Shown here: positions 26,201 to 41,200 of the stretch, one piece after another
How the letters are laid out: the number at the start of each line of letters is the position of its first letter
How positions within the stretch are numbered: the first letter of the stretch is position 1
Assembly (NCBI RefSeq): GCF_037975245.1
Contig: NC_092568.1
Coordinates: forward strand, 14,781,501 to 14,845,500
Reading direction: 5' to 3'
DNA: 64,000 bases
From: Apostichopus japonicus
Taxonomy: Eukaryota > Echinodermata > Holothuroidea > Aspidochirotida > Stichopodidae
Program-made: the position numbers and the translations under genes
Notes under the pieces: generated by a model
Told to the model about the DNA's origin: nothing
The model's database searches: none
The model's input: only the letters and a program-made list of their open reading frames with translations

Positions 26201-29200
26201 AGGTCGAACATGATGTGTGACTGGTGACAATCTTCAAAAAGGTTATGGATGGAAAAAACTTTTGGGAAATATTTGGTTCTCAGGCAAAAGTGTACATCTG
26301 GTTGCTCATTTTCAAGCCCGAGAAGTGCCATTTCCGGTGATCTGGGGGGTATCAAAACCAGAAATTTTCTTGTACGCTCCGCGCCAACCGATGGTGGCGC
26401 TCCGCTTAGATAGTAATTCGCGCCCCCCGGGTTCGAAAATCCTGGATACGCGCCTGGTACTATAGCGTTGTTAGGAGTTGTCATCAACCATTCACTCCCT
26501 AAGGCAATAATCAAAACACCCATCTGGAAACCCACATTAACTTAAATAGTTAGTATCAATGGGACACAAACTAAAGGTTTATTTGGCCACACTGAAGTGT
26601 GTTTGCAATGATATCTATCAATCAAAATATCTTCAGTTGTCAGAAAGTCTAGTAAAATCTTTGATGTAACATTTTTGTTAATTTAGCCAATGACCAGCTC
26701 TAATGATTGTTGTTGATCTATCCTTCAAACATGAACTCTACAAATGGGTATTAAGTTTAGAACGCCATGTAAAATCACAGATCTTTTTCCATTGATGATA
26801 GTGTTGACATTAACTGTAGTATAGTGATGAACTCTGCTCTGTGTATTAACACTAGTGTTGTTTAAGTACAGAGGCTATTTGAAGCTAGATGCAGTCATGG
26901 CAACCTTTTAAATCGATAATGACAAAGATGTTACATTATAATTGAGCAAAATGTGGAACCATGTTAATCTTTAAAATTACTGTTGCAAGATTATAAATTA
27001 AGCCAGTGTTTCTTAACCTGGGGTGCACACACCCCATCCTGGAATCCTGCCTCGCACCCAACAGCTATATCTAGGTATAAACAACAGATTTTCTGAAGAG
27101 TAAGCTCCTGCATCACACACCAAATATGGGAAGTATGTATCCCCAGCTGGTAAAGGGGTAAAAGGTTTTTTTTTTAATTGCTAAGTGGTAGGAATAGTGA
27201 AAAAGGTTAAGAGATGCCACATTCAGACTTCAAGATAACTTTTTATCAAAATCTGAAGTTCTTTGAGAGAGACTCTTTGCATTAATTCTGGTGCACTGTG
27301 GATAGTATGCAATGCTAAACTCTCTTTGATTCAGAGCATTTAGCAGACAGACTTATTACACCTCAACTTTTTGAGAGGAAATAAATTTTATTGTGGATCT
27401 CTGAATTTCTCTTGGCATGTAACTTAAGGAAACTGTCTGTATGACAATTTTATACTAAAATAGAACATTTAGAAAAGCTAGAAGCATGTCTTAGAATGAC
27501 CAATACATATTTTTTTTAGGTAATGTATGCACATTGAAAACTCCACAAATCTTGCTTTACCATGTTGTAAAGATTAGTAAGCTGTTAGAACAGGATCTGA
27601 AATTGTGATCAATTTAAGTTTTAATGATATATCATTGCTTTAATCAGAACCATTGCAAATAAGAGTGAACTGAATTATCATAGTTGGGACACAAGAATAT
27701 TTCTAACAATTTGAACATGATACTTGTACTATTTAATAGGAAAAAAACATAAAGAAAACTACAAAGCCTATTGACGGCAAACTTCAGAACAAAAATATTA
27801 GTATTTTGACCATTAAGACTGCAGCACTTAACAGAAAAAAAATACCCTGCACACATTCTTACAATCAACTGTCCTTTTTTGATATTCAGACAGCAAGCAA
27901 ACTGTGTGAATGAATTGTCACAATTGATTTTCTCTATATGCATGGTAGAATGGAAGTTATTCTATACAAGTCTTAATATGTAAATGATATGAATAAAGGA
28001 AACTTCAACTGACAAACAGAAATCAGAGGCCCATAAGAATTGATCTGAAATCTGTGTGGGGTGTAGATCAAAGTAACTTGACAAGTGACATTAACTTTTG
28101 TCAACTTTTCAAGGATGACAATTTCTTATGATTATTCATACTAACAAAAACTTGAGAGCAAAGTTTTCAATGTGTACATCCCACAGAGAACACAGTTGTT
28201 ACTTACACAATTTTAATTAAGATTCCATTCTTCAAGATTTTGAAAGGACCCATGGAGTTCCCTTCAAAATTTCTCATGGCTGTCGACCACAAAGTACTCC
28301 AACCTATGTCTGCCACTATTTAATGATGGGCGATGACTTAATGAGGTGACCCATGAACTTCAAGCAAATATCACAGGTACAGACCAGCATGGTGTTAGCA
28401 GAAACCACATCTGGCTTACAGATGTTCAAGAGAATCAAGGCGCAACAAAGAAATCTACTTTGCACAAATGTCTCAGGCCATCTCTAAAACTAACTTACTT
28501 CTTTTTTTAATTACACTAGAACTAAGACACTGTATTAGAATTCAAATAATGCTCTGAAAGAAACAACTTCCAATTTATATGAAGAGCCCAAATCACATGT
28601 TTACAACTAATTATATGTAAGGAACACTACAAAGAGAGGGAGAGAGAAAAAGCAGAGAGTGATGTGCCTTAAATGAAAGTGGAAGTGACATTCTTTGTGC
28701 ATCATTTCTTGCTGAAGATAATCCACTATTACCTCACTTCCTTCACAACAGTTTAATATATAACAGGTATGTCATTACAAATAAAATATTGCAAGAATTG
28801 AGAAACTTCTCATTGATTATGAAAGCATGTGTTTGAGGAATGGTATTAATTACTTATGTCAAGTTTGTTAGCCAACCCCACCCACAGATCTATAGTTACT
28901 CAAATCTTATCTGGGCAAAGACCTTACTTGTGAAAGGAAATGAATACAAACATGGGAATCTACTTACTTCCAAGATACCAGTCTTTTCATGCAACCACCC
29001 ACTGGTTGGCTTCATGCCCTGGAGGAATGCAATTAGTCAATCTCAACTGTGTTAACTTTCTTAGTAACAACTGATACTGCTCAAAGTAAATGCTATTTTC
29101 ACTTGCAAGCCTTCAACACAGTGTAATTGTACTCTCTTGAAAAGCATCATCGCTAAGTTATGTGACATGTTGTCAAACATTTCAGGAGTTAGCAAGTCTT

Positions 29201-32200
29201 ACCAGCTAGCAGTCTGATATATCACAGTAGTATTCATTACCAACCAATTTCCTCATGTCTTAATTTTTTGAAGTGTGTTTTGTACATGACAGGGAGACCA
29301 ACAGTATGTTAGGGCCACACAAGAGCGGAGATTAAAGAGACTATGAGACCACAGAAATTCAGCAGATTCAGAATTAGAATTTGACAAAGGTCATCTGTTC
29401 CCTAGGTACATATGTTTACCCTTTGACCTGTTGGGTCTGTGCATAAAAGTATTACATCAAATGAAATACTTTTCAATGTATGTAAGCAGCAGCTTGACAC
29501 AATGTAAGCACCCATGGGATGATAATATCTAAATTGTACTTTAGAAGTTTGAAAACCTTATATTAATTTGTGGACATGAGCCCTGCAGTAGTAGATAAAT
29601 TAGTTGTACATTTGAGCAGTTAATGCTCTGCTCGGAATCACTTCCTCAAGGAATTGGACACCACAGCCTCAAGAGGCATGAATTTAAGCTGGTAACACTG
29701 CCAACTCAATCAGGTCTTTATAAACAAACTTGGCATGACAATAATGGAAAGCAATGAAACTATTCTAGGAATTAGAACAGAATTTCAAACACAACACATC
29801 AAGAAAGTAAATTTGAGAGCCACATTAATGCAAATTACCAGAATGCACACAATAATCACAACAGCTATTATTTTAAAGTAGGAGGACACTGGCCAAACTT
29901 TAGGCTCTATAATAAACAACAAAATCTGGATAGTAAACTGGTTTTCAGTTTATAAACATTTCAATTCAAAAGACCTACAAAGATCAACAAGTTACTTACA
30001 AAATTTGTCAGCTGAAGACAGTTATACAGTGTAGGTCAGATATGATCCAAACCAGGTTGATCAACTGATACTTTACAAAATGAACTCTGAAGATCTTTTG
30101 GGACTGGTTTATCAGCTATATATATGTTGCAGAGGCGCAAAAGCAACTTTCTGACGTCCGTTTCTACGAACTACTGGACAACGATCCCACCTCTCAATAC
30201 CACAGACACCTAATTTCTTTGGTAAATTCGTTTAACGTTAAGGTAAGAGAAGAGGTTGTAAAGCTCATACCCTCCGCCCCCACACCCGCACCCTTCTACA
30301 CACTCCCCAAAATACATAAACTTAAAGGCCTTGTCAGCAATCAATATAAGAATGCTGATAAACTGTCAGACCACGAGGTGTTCGAAATCGCTCGTAAACA
30401 ACATATATTCGCCCCTGGTAGGCCTATTGTGTCTGGTATTGGTACCCTTACAGAATACATTTCAGCCTACGTTGACCATTTTTTACAACCTCTTCTCCCC
30501 AACATACCCAGCTATATTCAAGATAGCACCCATTTTCTTAACAGACTTAGGGAAGTCCCGCCCCTCATTGAAGGCACCATTCTGGTAACCATGGATGTTT
30601 CTGCCCTGTACACCAATATCCCCCATAGCGAAGGTGTCCTGGCTTGCAATAAAATGATGGCGTCTAATGATGTCACCCAACATGATGAGATCTCGCAGCT
30701 CATTAAGTTTATACTGGAGCATAATAATTTTACCTTCAATGGTCGTCATTATCTGCAAACCAAAGGCACAGCCATGGGTACCCGAATGGCCCCCTCATAT
30801 GCTAATATTTTTATGTACTACCTAGAACAAGAATTACTTTCTTCATCCTCTTACAAACCATGTCTCTATGTACGATATATTGATGATATTTTCATGTTAT
30901 GGGATAAGGGCGAACAAGAACTTGACAACTTTTTCACGTTTGCCAATGATTTTCACGATTCCATAAAGTTTACCACCGAACGGTCCACTAAGCAAATCCC
31001 CTTCCTCGACGTACTCGTCATGATCGATGATCGCAAAATAGAGACATCGGTGTATGCCAAACCAACTGATAGGCACTCTTATCTCCACTTTAATAGTTTT
31101 CATCCCCGCCACACCAAAAATTCCATTGTCTACAGCCAGTTACTCAGATACCGGCGTATCTGCTCACATGACCAAACTTTTCTCAATAAGGCCATTGAAC
31201 TGTTTGAGTTTTTCCTTCAAAGGGGATACCCATACTGTATACTTAACTTCCACCTCAAACGGGTTCTGTCTCTACAACGTTCTAGTCTCCTAACCTATCG
31301 TAAAAAATCTGTTTCAGATAGACTACCCCTCGTTGTCACCTACCACCCCTCCCTTCGCCCCCTTTTCAATAAAATCAAACAATCTTGGGGCACTCTAGGT
31401 TCGGACCCCACAATAGCTGAACTCTTCAAAGCCCCCCCAGTCATAGCATATAGACAACCCCGCAACATCCGCTCAGTGCTGGTTCGCACTAATCTCGCCC
31501 CACCCAGTAATGAACCTGACAGTGGTAACATCCCCTGTAACAAACCTAGATGCTTGGTGTGCACACACCTCGACCCCTCCCCCGCTTTCCTCCACCGGGC
31601 CTCAGGCACCACTCTGAGACCTGGTAGATTTGGTTGCGACTCAGCCAATGTCATCTACCTGCTGTATTGTTGCAAGTGCCCCCAGGTCACCTATATTGGC
31701 GAAACCAGCACAAAGTTCAGACTCCGCTTCAATAATCACAAACTAAGTATCCGCAATAATAACCCAGGTTTCCCTGTTGCCGAACATTTTAATCTCCCCA
31801 ATCACAACTTATCTGACCTCAAATTTGTCATTCTATACGGCTTCTTCAAAACCGCTCACGAAAGAAGCAACCGGGAACTAAAAACCATCTTACGCCTCAA
31901 TACACACAACAATGGGCTCAACAGGGATCTCTCTTTTATGAGCATACATGCTAAGTTTAATACCAATAAGGTCTAGTTTCTTCCATTTCATTAGCACAAC
32001 TGAAGAAGGGCCGTGTAAACGCTCGAAATATTTTGTTACCTATTTACGTTCTAAGTAATAAAGTTGGAAATGAAAGTATCATTTTTTTCCATTTTTTTCT
32101 TGTGGATATTCTTAACTTTCCAACACACGCCATCAGACATGTCTATATATATGTATATATATATATATATATATATAGATATATATATAGATATATATAT

Positions 32201-32216
32201 AGATAGATATATATAT

Positions 32217-32276
<60 letters not shown>

Positions 32277-35200
32277 TGTCTACACATCACTTCATTCCAC
32301 TGACCATGCAGCTTTACATAATTGTCTCTCTAAAATGTATCTACTGTTTATTCTTGAAGTAGATCATTTACCAACATAAGACTACTTCTATTAATGGTAG
32401 TACAGCTAATTGCCATTGGTGTGTGCTAAGGGTTGCTAAGGCAGAGGATATGTCACCTCTCATCATCAGTCGAGGGTATGGTTCAGTTGGTGGATTTTTT
32501 GCATTCTGCTGGGGAAGAATAAGACCACAGCTGTAAGTGTACATCCCCTCCCCTTTTTGTTCAGCCTCTCATGAAAGCATTTATTGGCACAGCCTTATAT
32601 TTAGGGCTATTTATATACCATATTCATTCTACTAGTAGCACACTATGAAAGGGCAAACACAAAACCATGCTAATTTATTAGGGTTACTGTTTTGCAAAAC
32701 AGGTACATGTACAATATTATGCTTTAGGCCACAGGCTACTTTCCAAACTGATGAGGTGCTTTAGTATCATGTTTTTTCACTATCCCAGGGCTCAATAAAA
32801 TTAGACTGGCACGAAAGCACCAGAAACTACTCTGACTGCGCCAGAAAAAGGGAAAAGTAGGGGTTTGTTTGTAGCTGAAAATATTGTCTAAATATTACTC
32901 AGAATGCACCACTTGGTATGGTATGTTCCCTATGGTAACTATAGTGCAGGTTTCAACCACATTGTTCTTCCTTATGGTATGTTCCATATTGTAACTATAG
33001 TGCAGGTTTCAACCACATTGTTCTTCCTTATGGTATGTTCCCTATGGTAACTATAGTGCATGTTTCAACCACATTGTTCTTCCTTATGGTATGTTCCATA
33101 TTGTAACTATAGTGCAGGTTTCAACCACATTGTTCTTCCTTATGGTATGTTCCCTATGGTAACTATAGTGCATGTTTCAACCACATTGTTCTTCCTTATG
33201 GTATGTTCCCTATGGTAACTATAGTGCAGGTTTCAACCACATTGTTCTTCCTTATGGTATGTTCCCTATGGTAACTATAGTGCATGTTTCAACCACATTG
33301 TTCTTCCTTATGGTATGTTCCCTATGGTAACTATAGTGCATGTTTCAACCACATTGTTCTTCCTTATGGTATGTTCCCTATGGTAACTATAGTGCATGTT
33401 TCAACCACATTGTTCTTCCTTATGGTATGTTCCATATTGTAACTATAGTGCAGGTTTCAACCACATTGTTCTTCCTTATGGTATGTTCCCTATGGTAACT
33501 ATAGTGCAGGTTTCAACCACATTGTTCTTCCTTATGGTATGTTCCCTATGGTAACTATAGTGCAGGTTTCAACCACATTGTTCTTCCTTATGGTATGTTC
33601 CCTATGGTAACTATAGTGCAGGTTTCAACCACATTGTTCTTCCTTATGGTATGTTCCATATTGTAACTATAGTGCATGTTTCAACCACATTGTTCTTCCT
33701 TATGGTATGTTCCCTATGGTAACTATAGTGCATGTTTCAACCACATTGTTCTTCCTTATGGTATGTTCCCTATGGTAACTATAGTGCATGTTTCAACCAC
33801 ATTGTTCTTCCTTATGGTATGTTCCCTATGGTAACTATAGTGCATGTTTCAACCACATTGTTCTTCCTTATGGTATGTTCCCTATGGTAACTATAGTGCA
33901 GGTTTCAACCACATTGTTCTTCCTTATGGTATGTTCCCTATGGTAACTATAGTGCATGTTTCAACCACATTGTTCTTCCTTATGGTATGTTCCCTATGGT
34001 AACTATAGTGCATGTTTCAACCACATTGTTCTTCCTTATGGTATGTTCCCTATGGTAACTATAGTGCAGGTTTCAACCACATTGTTCTTCCTTATGGTAT
34101 GTTCCCTATGGTAACTATAGTGCATGTTTCAACCACATTGTTCTTCCTTATGGTATGTTCCCTATGGTAACTATAGTGCAGGTTTCAACCACATTGTTCT
34201 TCCTTATGGTATGTTCCCTATGGTAACTATAGTGCAGGTTTCAACCACATTGTTCTTCCTTATGGTATGTTCCCTATGGTAACTATAGTGCAGGTTTCAA
34301 CCACATTGTTCTTCCTTATGGTATGTTCCATATTGTAACTATAGTGCATGTTTCAACCACATTGTTCTTCCTTATGGTATGTTCCCTATGGTAACTATAG
34401 TGCATGTTTCAACCACATTGTTCTTCCTTATGGTATGTTCCATATTGTAACTATAGTGCAGGTTTCAACCACATTGTTCTTCCTTATGGTATGTTCCCTA
34501 TGGTAACTATAGTGCATGTTTCAACCACATTGTTCTTCCTTATGGTATGTTCCATATTGTAACTATAGTGCAGGTTTCAACCACATTGTTCTTCCTTATG
34601 GTATGTTCCCTATGGTAACTATAGTGCATGTTTCAACCACATTGTTCTTCCTTATGGTATGTTCCCTATGGTAACTATAGTGCAGGTTTCAACCACACTG
34701 TTCTTCCTTATGGTATGTTCCCTATGGTAACTATAGTGCATGTTTCAACCACATTGTTCTTCCTTATGGTATGTTCCATATTGTAACTATAGTGCAGGTT
34801 TCAACCACATTGTTCTTCCTTATGGTATGTTCCCTATGGTAACTATAGTGCATGTTTCAACCACATTGTTCTTCCTTATGGTATGTTCCCTATGGTAACT
34901 ATAGTGCATGTTTCAACCACATTGTTCTTCCTTATGGTATGTTCCCTATTGTAACTATAGTGCATGTTTCAACCACATTGTTCTTCCTTATGGTATGTTC
35001 CATATTGTAACTATAGTGCAGGTTTCAACCACATTGTTCTTCCTTATGGTATGTTCCATATGGTAACTATAGTGCAGGTTTCAACCACATTGTTCTTCCT
35101 TATGGTATGTTCCCTATTGTAACTATAGTGCAGGTTTCAACTGCATTGTTCTTCCTTATGGTATGTTCCCTATGGTAACTATTTTATAGTGCAGGTTTCA

Positions 35201-38200
35201 ACCGCATTGTTCCTTCCCTATGGTATGTTCCCTATGGTAACTATTTTATAGTGCAGGTTTCAACTGCATTGTTTCTTCCTTATGGTATGTTCCCTATGGT
35301 AACTATTTTATACAGCAGGTTTCAACTGCAATGTTCCTTCCCTATGGTATGTTCCCTATGGTAACTATTTTATAGTGCAGGTTTCAACCGCAATGTTCCT
35401 TCCCTATGGTATGTTCCCTATGGTAACTATTTTATAGTGCAGGTTTCAACCGCCATGTTCCTTCCCTATGATATGTTCCCTATGGTAACTATTTTATAGA
35501 GCAGGTTTCAACTGCAATGTTCCTTCCCTATGGTATGTTCCCTATGGTAACTATTTTATAGTGCAGGTTTCAACCGCATTGTTCCTTCCCTATGGCATGT
35601 TCCCTATGGTAACTATTTTATAGTGCAGGTTTCAACCGCATTGTTCCTTCCCTATGGTATGTTCCCTATGGTAACTATTTTATAGTGCAGGTTTCAACTG
35701 CAATGTTCCTTCCCTATGGTATGTTCCCTATGGTAACTATTTTATAGTGCAGGTTTCAACCGCATTGTTCCTTCCCTATGGTATGTTCCCTATGGTAACT
35801 ATTTAATAGTGCAGGTTTCAACTGCATTGTTCCTTCGCTATGGTATGTTCCCTATGGTAACTATAGTGCAAGTTTCAACCACATTGTTCCTTCCCTAGGC
35901 TATGTTCCCTATGGTAACTGTTTTATAGTGCAGGTTTCAACTGCATTGTTCTTCTTTATGGTATGTTCCCTATGGTAACTATAGTGCATGTTTCAACTAC
36001 ATTGTTCTTCCTTATGGTATGTTCCCTATTGTAACTATAGTGCAGGTTTCAACCACATTGTTCTTCCTTATGGTATGTTCCCTATTGTAACTATAGTGCA
36101 GGTTTCAACCACATTGTTCTTCCTTATGGTATGTTCCCTATGGTAACTATTTTATAGTGCAGGTTTCAAACGCATTGTTCCTTCCCTATGGTATGTTCCA
36201 TATGGTAACTATTTAATAGTGCAGGTTTCAACTGAATTGTTCCTTCGCTATGGTATGTTCCCTATGGTAACTATAGTGCAAGTTTCAACCACATTGTTCC
36301 TTCCCTAGGCTATGTTCCCTATGGTAACTGTTTTATAGTGCAGGTTTCAACTGCATTGTTCTTCCTTATGGTATGTTCCCTATGGTAACTATAGTGCATG
36401 TTTCAACCACATTGTTCTTCCTTATGGTATGTTCCCTATTGTAACTATAGTGCAGGTTTCAACCACATTGTTCTTCCTTATGGTATGTTCCCTATTGTAA
36501 CTATAGTGCAGGTTTCAACCACATTGTTCTTCCCTATGGTATGTTCCCTATGGTAACTATTTTATAGTGCAGGTTTCAACCGCATTGTTCCTTCCCTATG
36601 GTATGTTCCCTATGGTAACTATTTTATAGTGCAGGTTTCAACTGCATTGTTTCTTCCCTATGGTATGTTCCCTATGGTAACTTTAGTGCAGGTTTCAACC
36701 ACATTGTTCTTCCCTATGGTATGTTCCCTATGGTAACTATTTTATAGTGCAGGTTTCAACCACATTGTTCCTTCCCTATGGTATGTTCCCTATGGTAACT
36801 ATTTTATAGTGCAGGTTTCAACTGCATTGTTCCTTCCCTATGGTATGTTCCCTATTGTAACTATAGTGCAGGTTTCAACCACATTGTTCTTCCTTATGGT
36901 ATGTTCCCTCGTAACTATTTTATAGTGCAGGTTTCAACCGCATTGTTCCTTCCCTATGGTATGTTCCCTATGGTAACTATTTTATAGAGCAGGTTTCAAC
37001 TGCAATGTTCCTTCCCTATGGTATGTTCCCTATGGTAAATATAATGCAAGTTTCAACCACATTGTTCCTTCCCTATGGTATGTTCCCTATGGTAACTATT
37101 TTATAGAGCAGGTTTCAACTGCATTGTTTCTTCCCTATTGTATGTTCCCTATGGTAACTATAATGCAAGTTTCAACCACATTGTTCCTTCCCTATGGTAT
37201 GTTCCCTATGGTAACTATTTTATAGAGCAGGTTTCAACTGCAATGTTCCTTCCCTATGGTATGTTCCCTATGGTAAATATAATGCAAGTTTCAACCACAT
37301 TGTTCCTTCCCTATGGTATGTTCCCTATGGTAACTATTTTATAGAGCAGGTTTCAACTGCATTGTTTCTTCCCTATTGTATGTTCCCTATGGTAACTTAA
37401 GTGCAGGTTTCAACCACATTGTTCCTTCCCTATGGTATGCGCCCTATCGTCACTATTTTATAGAGCAGGTTTCAACTGCACTGTTCCTTCGCTATGGTAT
37501 GTTCCCTATGGTAACTATTTTATAGAGCAGGTTTCAACTGCATTGTTCCTTCACTATGGTATGTCCCCTATGGTAACTATAGTGCAAGTTTCAACCACAT
37601 TGTTCCTTCCCTAGGGTATGTTCCCTATGGTATGTTCTAATTTGGTAACTATTTTATAGTGCAGGTTTCAACTGCATTGTTTCTTCCCTATGGTATGTTC
37701 CCTATGGTAACTATAATGCAAGTTTCAACCACATTGTTCCTTCCCTATGGTATGTTCTAATTTGGTAACTATTTTATAGTGCAGGTTTCAACTGCATTGT
37801 TCCTTCCCTATGGTATGTTCCCTATGGTAACTTAAGTGCAGGTTTCAACCACATTGTTCTTCCTTATGGTATGTTCCCTATGGTAACTATTTTATAGTGC
37901 AGGTGTAAACTGCAATGTTCCTTCCCTATGGTATGTTCCCTAGATGGTAACTATTTTATAGAGCAGGTTTCAACTGCATTGTTTCTTCCCTATGGTATGT
38001 TCCCTAGGGTAACTATTTTATAGTGCAGGTTTCAACTGCATTGTTCCTTCCCTATGGTAACTATAATGCAACTTTCAACCACATTGTTCCTTCCCTATGG
38101 TATGTTCCCTATGGTAACTATTTTATAGAGCAGGTTTCAACTGCACTGTTCCTTCCCTATGGTATGTTCCCTATGGTAACTATTTTATAGAGCAGGTTTC

Positions 38201-41200
38201 AACTGCATTGTTCCTTCCCTATTGTATGTTCCCTATGGTAACTATTTAATAGGGCAGGTTTCAACCGCATTGTTCCTTCACTATGGTATGTCCCCTATGG
38301 TAACTATAGTGCAAGTTTCAACCACATTGTTCCTTCCCTAGGGTATGTTCCCTATGGTATGTTCTAATTTGGTAACTATTTTATAGTGCAGGTTTCAACT
38401 GCATTGTTTCTTCCCTATGGTATGTTCCCTATGGTAACTATAATGCAAGTTTCAACCACATTGTTCCTTCCCTATGGTATGTTCCCTATGGTAACTATTT
38501 TATAGAGCAGGTTTCAACTGCATTGTTTCTTCCCTATGGTATGTTCCCTAGGGTAACTATTTTATAGTGCAGGTTTCAACTGCATTGTTCCTTCCCTATG
38601 GTAACTATAATGCAACTTTCAACCACATTGTTCCTTCCCTATGGTATGTTCCCTATGGTAACTATTTTATAGAGCAGGTTTCAACTGCACTGTTCCTTCC
38701 CTATGGTATGTTCCCTATGGTAACTATTTTATAGAGCAGGTTTCAACTGCATTGTTCCTTCCCTATTGTATGTTCCCTATGGTAACTATTTAATAGTGCA
38801 GGTTTCAACCGCATTGTTCCTTCACTATGGTATGTCCCCTATGGTAACTATAGTGCAAGTTTCAACCACATTGTTCCTTCCCTAGGGTATGTTCCCTATG
38901 GTATGTTCTAATTTGGTAACTATTTTATAGTGCAGGTTTCAACTGCATTGTTCCTTCCCTATGGTATGTTCCCTATGGTAACTTAAGTGCAGGTTTCAAC
39001 CACATTGTTCTTCCTTATGGTATGTTCCCTATGGTAACTATTTTATAGTGCAGGTGTAAACTGCAATGTTCCTTCCCTATGGTATGTTCCCTAGATGGTA
39101 ACTATTTTATAGAGCAGGTTTCAACTGCATTGTTTCTTCCCTATGGTATGTTCCCTAGGGTAACTATTTTATAGTGCAGGTTTCAACTGCATTGTTTCTT
39201 CCCTATGGTAACTATAATGCAAGTTTCAACCACATTGTTCCTTCCCTATGGTATGTTCCCTATGGTAACTGTTTTATAGAGCAGGTTTCAACTGCATTGT
39301 TCCTTCGCTATGGTATGTTCCCTATGGTAACTATAGTGCAAGTTTCAACCACATTGTTCCTTCCCTAGGCTATGTTCCCTATGGTAACTGTTTTATAGAG
39401 CCGGTTTCAACTGCATTGTTCCTTCCCTATGGTATGTTCCCTATGGTAACTTAAGTGCAGGTTTCAACCACATTGTTGCTTCCCTATGGAATGTGCCCTA
39501 TCGTCACTATTTTATAGAGCAGGTTTCAACTGCATTGTTCCTTCCCTATGGTATGTTCCCTATGGTAGCTATTTTATAGTGCAGGTTTTAACTGCATTGT
39601 TCCTTCCCTATGGTATGTTCCCTATGGTAACTTAAGTGCAGGTTTCAACTGCATTGTTCCTTCCCTATGGAATGTGCCCTATCGTCACTATTTTATAGAG
39701 CAGGTTTCAACTGCATTGTTCCTTCCCTATGGTATGTTCCCTATGGTAGCTATGTTATAGTGCAGGTTTCAACTGCATTGTTCCTTCCCTATGGTATGTT
39801 CCCTATGGTAACTATAGTGCAAGTTTCAACCACATTGTTCCTTCCCTAGGCTATGTTCCCTATGGTAACTGTTTTATAGTGCAGGTTTCAACTGCAATGT
39901 TCCTTCCCTATGGTATGTTCCCTATGGTAAATATAATGCAAGTTTCAACCACATTGTTCCTTCCCTATGGTATGTTCCCTATGGTAACTATTTTATAGTG
40001 CAGGTTTCAACTGCATTGTTTCTTCCCTATGGTATGTTCCCTATGGTAACTATTTTATAGTGCAGGTTTCATCTGCATTGTTCTTCCCTATGGTATGTTC
40101 CCTATGGTAACTTAAGTGCAGGTTTCAACCACATTGTTCTTCCCTATGGTATGTTCCCTATGGTAACTATTTAATAGTGCAGGTTTCAACTGCATTGTTT
40201 CTTCCCTATGGTATGTTCCCTATGGTAACTATTTTATAGTGCAGGTTTCATCTGCATTGTTCTTCCCTATGGTATGTTCCCTATGGTAACTTAAGTGCAG
40301 GTTTCAACCACATTGTTCCTTCCCTATGGTAAGTTCCCTATGGTAACTATTTAATAGTGCAGGTTTCAACTGCATTGTTTCTTCCCTATGGTATGTTCCC
40401 TATGGTAACTATTTGATAGTGCAGGTTTCATCTGCATTGTTCTTCCCTATGGTATGTTCCCTATGGTAACTTAAGTGCAGGTTTCAACCACATTGTTCTT
40501 CCCTATGGTATGTTCCCTATGGTAACTATTTTATAGTGCAGGTTTCAACTGCATTGTTTCTTCCCTATGGTATGTTCCCTATGGTAACTATTTTATAGTG
40601 CAGGTTTCATCTGCATTGTTCTTCCCTATGGTATGTTCCCTATGGTAACTTAAGTGCAGGTTTCAACCACATTGTTCTTCCCTATGGTATGTTCCCTATG
40701 GTAACTATTTTATAGAGCAGGTTTCAACTGCATTGTTCCTTCCCTATGGTATGTTCCCTATGGTAACTATTTTATAGTGCAGGTTTCATCTGCATTGTTC
40801 TTCCCTATGGTATGTTCCCTATGGTAACTTAAGTGCAGGTTTCAACCACATTGTTCTTCCCTATGGTATGTTCCCTATGGTAACTATTTAATAGTGCAGG
40901 TTTCAACTGCATTGTTTCTTCCCTATGGTATGTTCCCTATGGTAACTCTTTTATAGTGCAGGTTTCATCTGCATTGTTCTTCCCTATGGTATGTTCCCTA
41001 TGGTAACTTAAGTGCAGGTTTCAACCACATTGTTCTTCCCTATGGTATGTTCCCTATGGTAACTATTTTATAGTGCAGGTTTCAACTGCATTGTTTCTTC
41101 CCTATGGTATGTTCCCTATGGTAACTATTTTATAGTGCAGGTTTCATCTGCATTGTTCTTCCCTATGGTATGTTCCCTATGGTAACTTAAGTGCAGGTTT

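Noticed and set aside
31340-31654. Minus-strand open frames of 70-104 codons under the Penelope-like gene
   Set aside because: Shadows of the RT/endonuclease frame. No motif of their own.
32462-32520. tRNA-derived SINE head (ggttcagttggtgga)
   Set aside because: A-box-like wording only. No B box or tail was found nearby, so it was not annotated.
37138-39849. Several 60-68 codon open frames ([16 protein letters not shown]-like peptides) in the minisatellite
   Set aside because: Units of 56-62 bp are not multiples of three, so the frame changes from unit to unit. These are by-products of the repeat.
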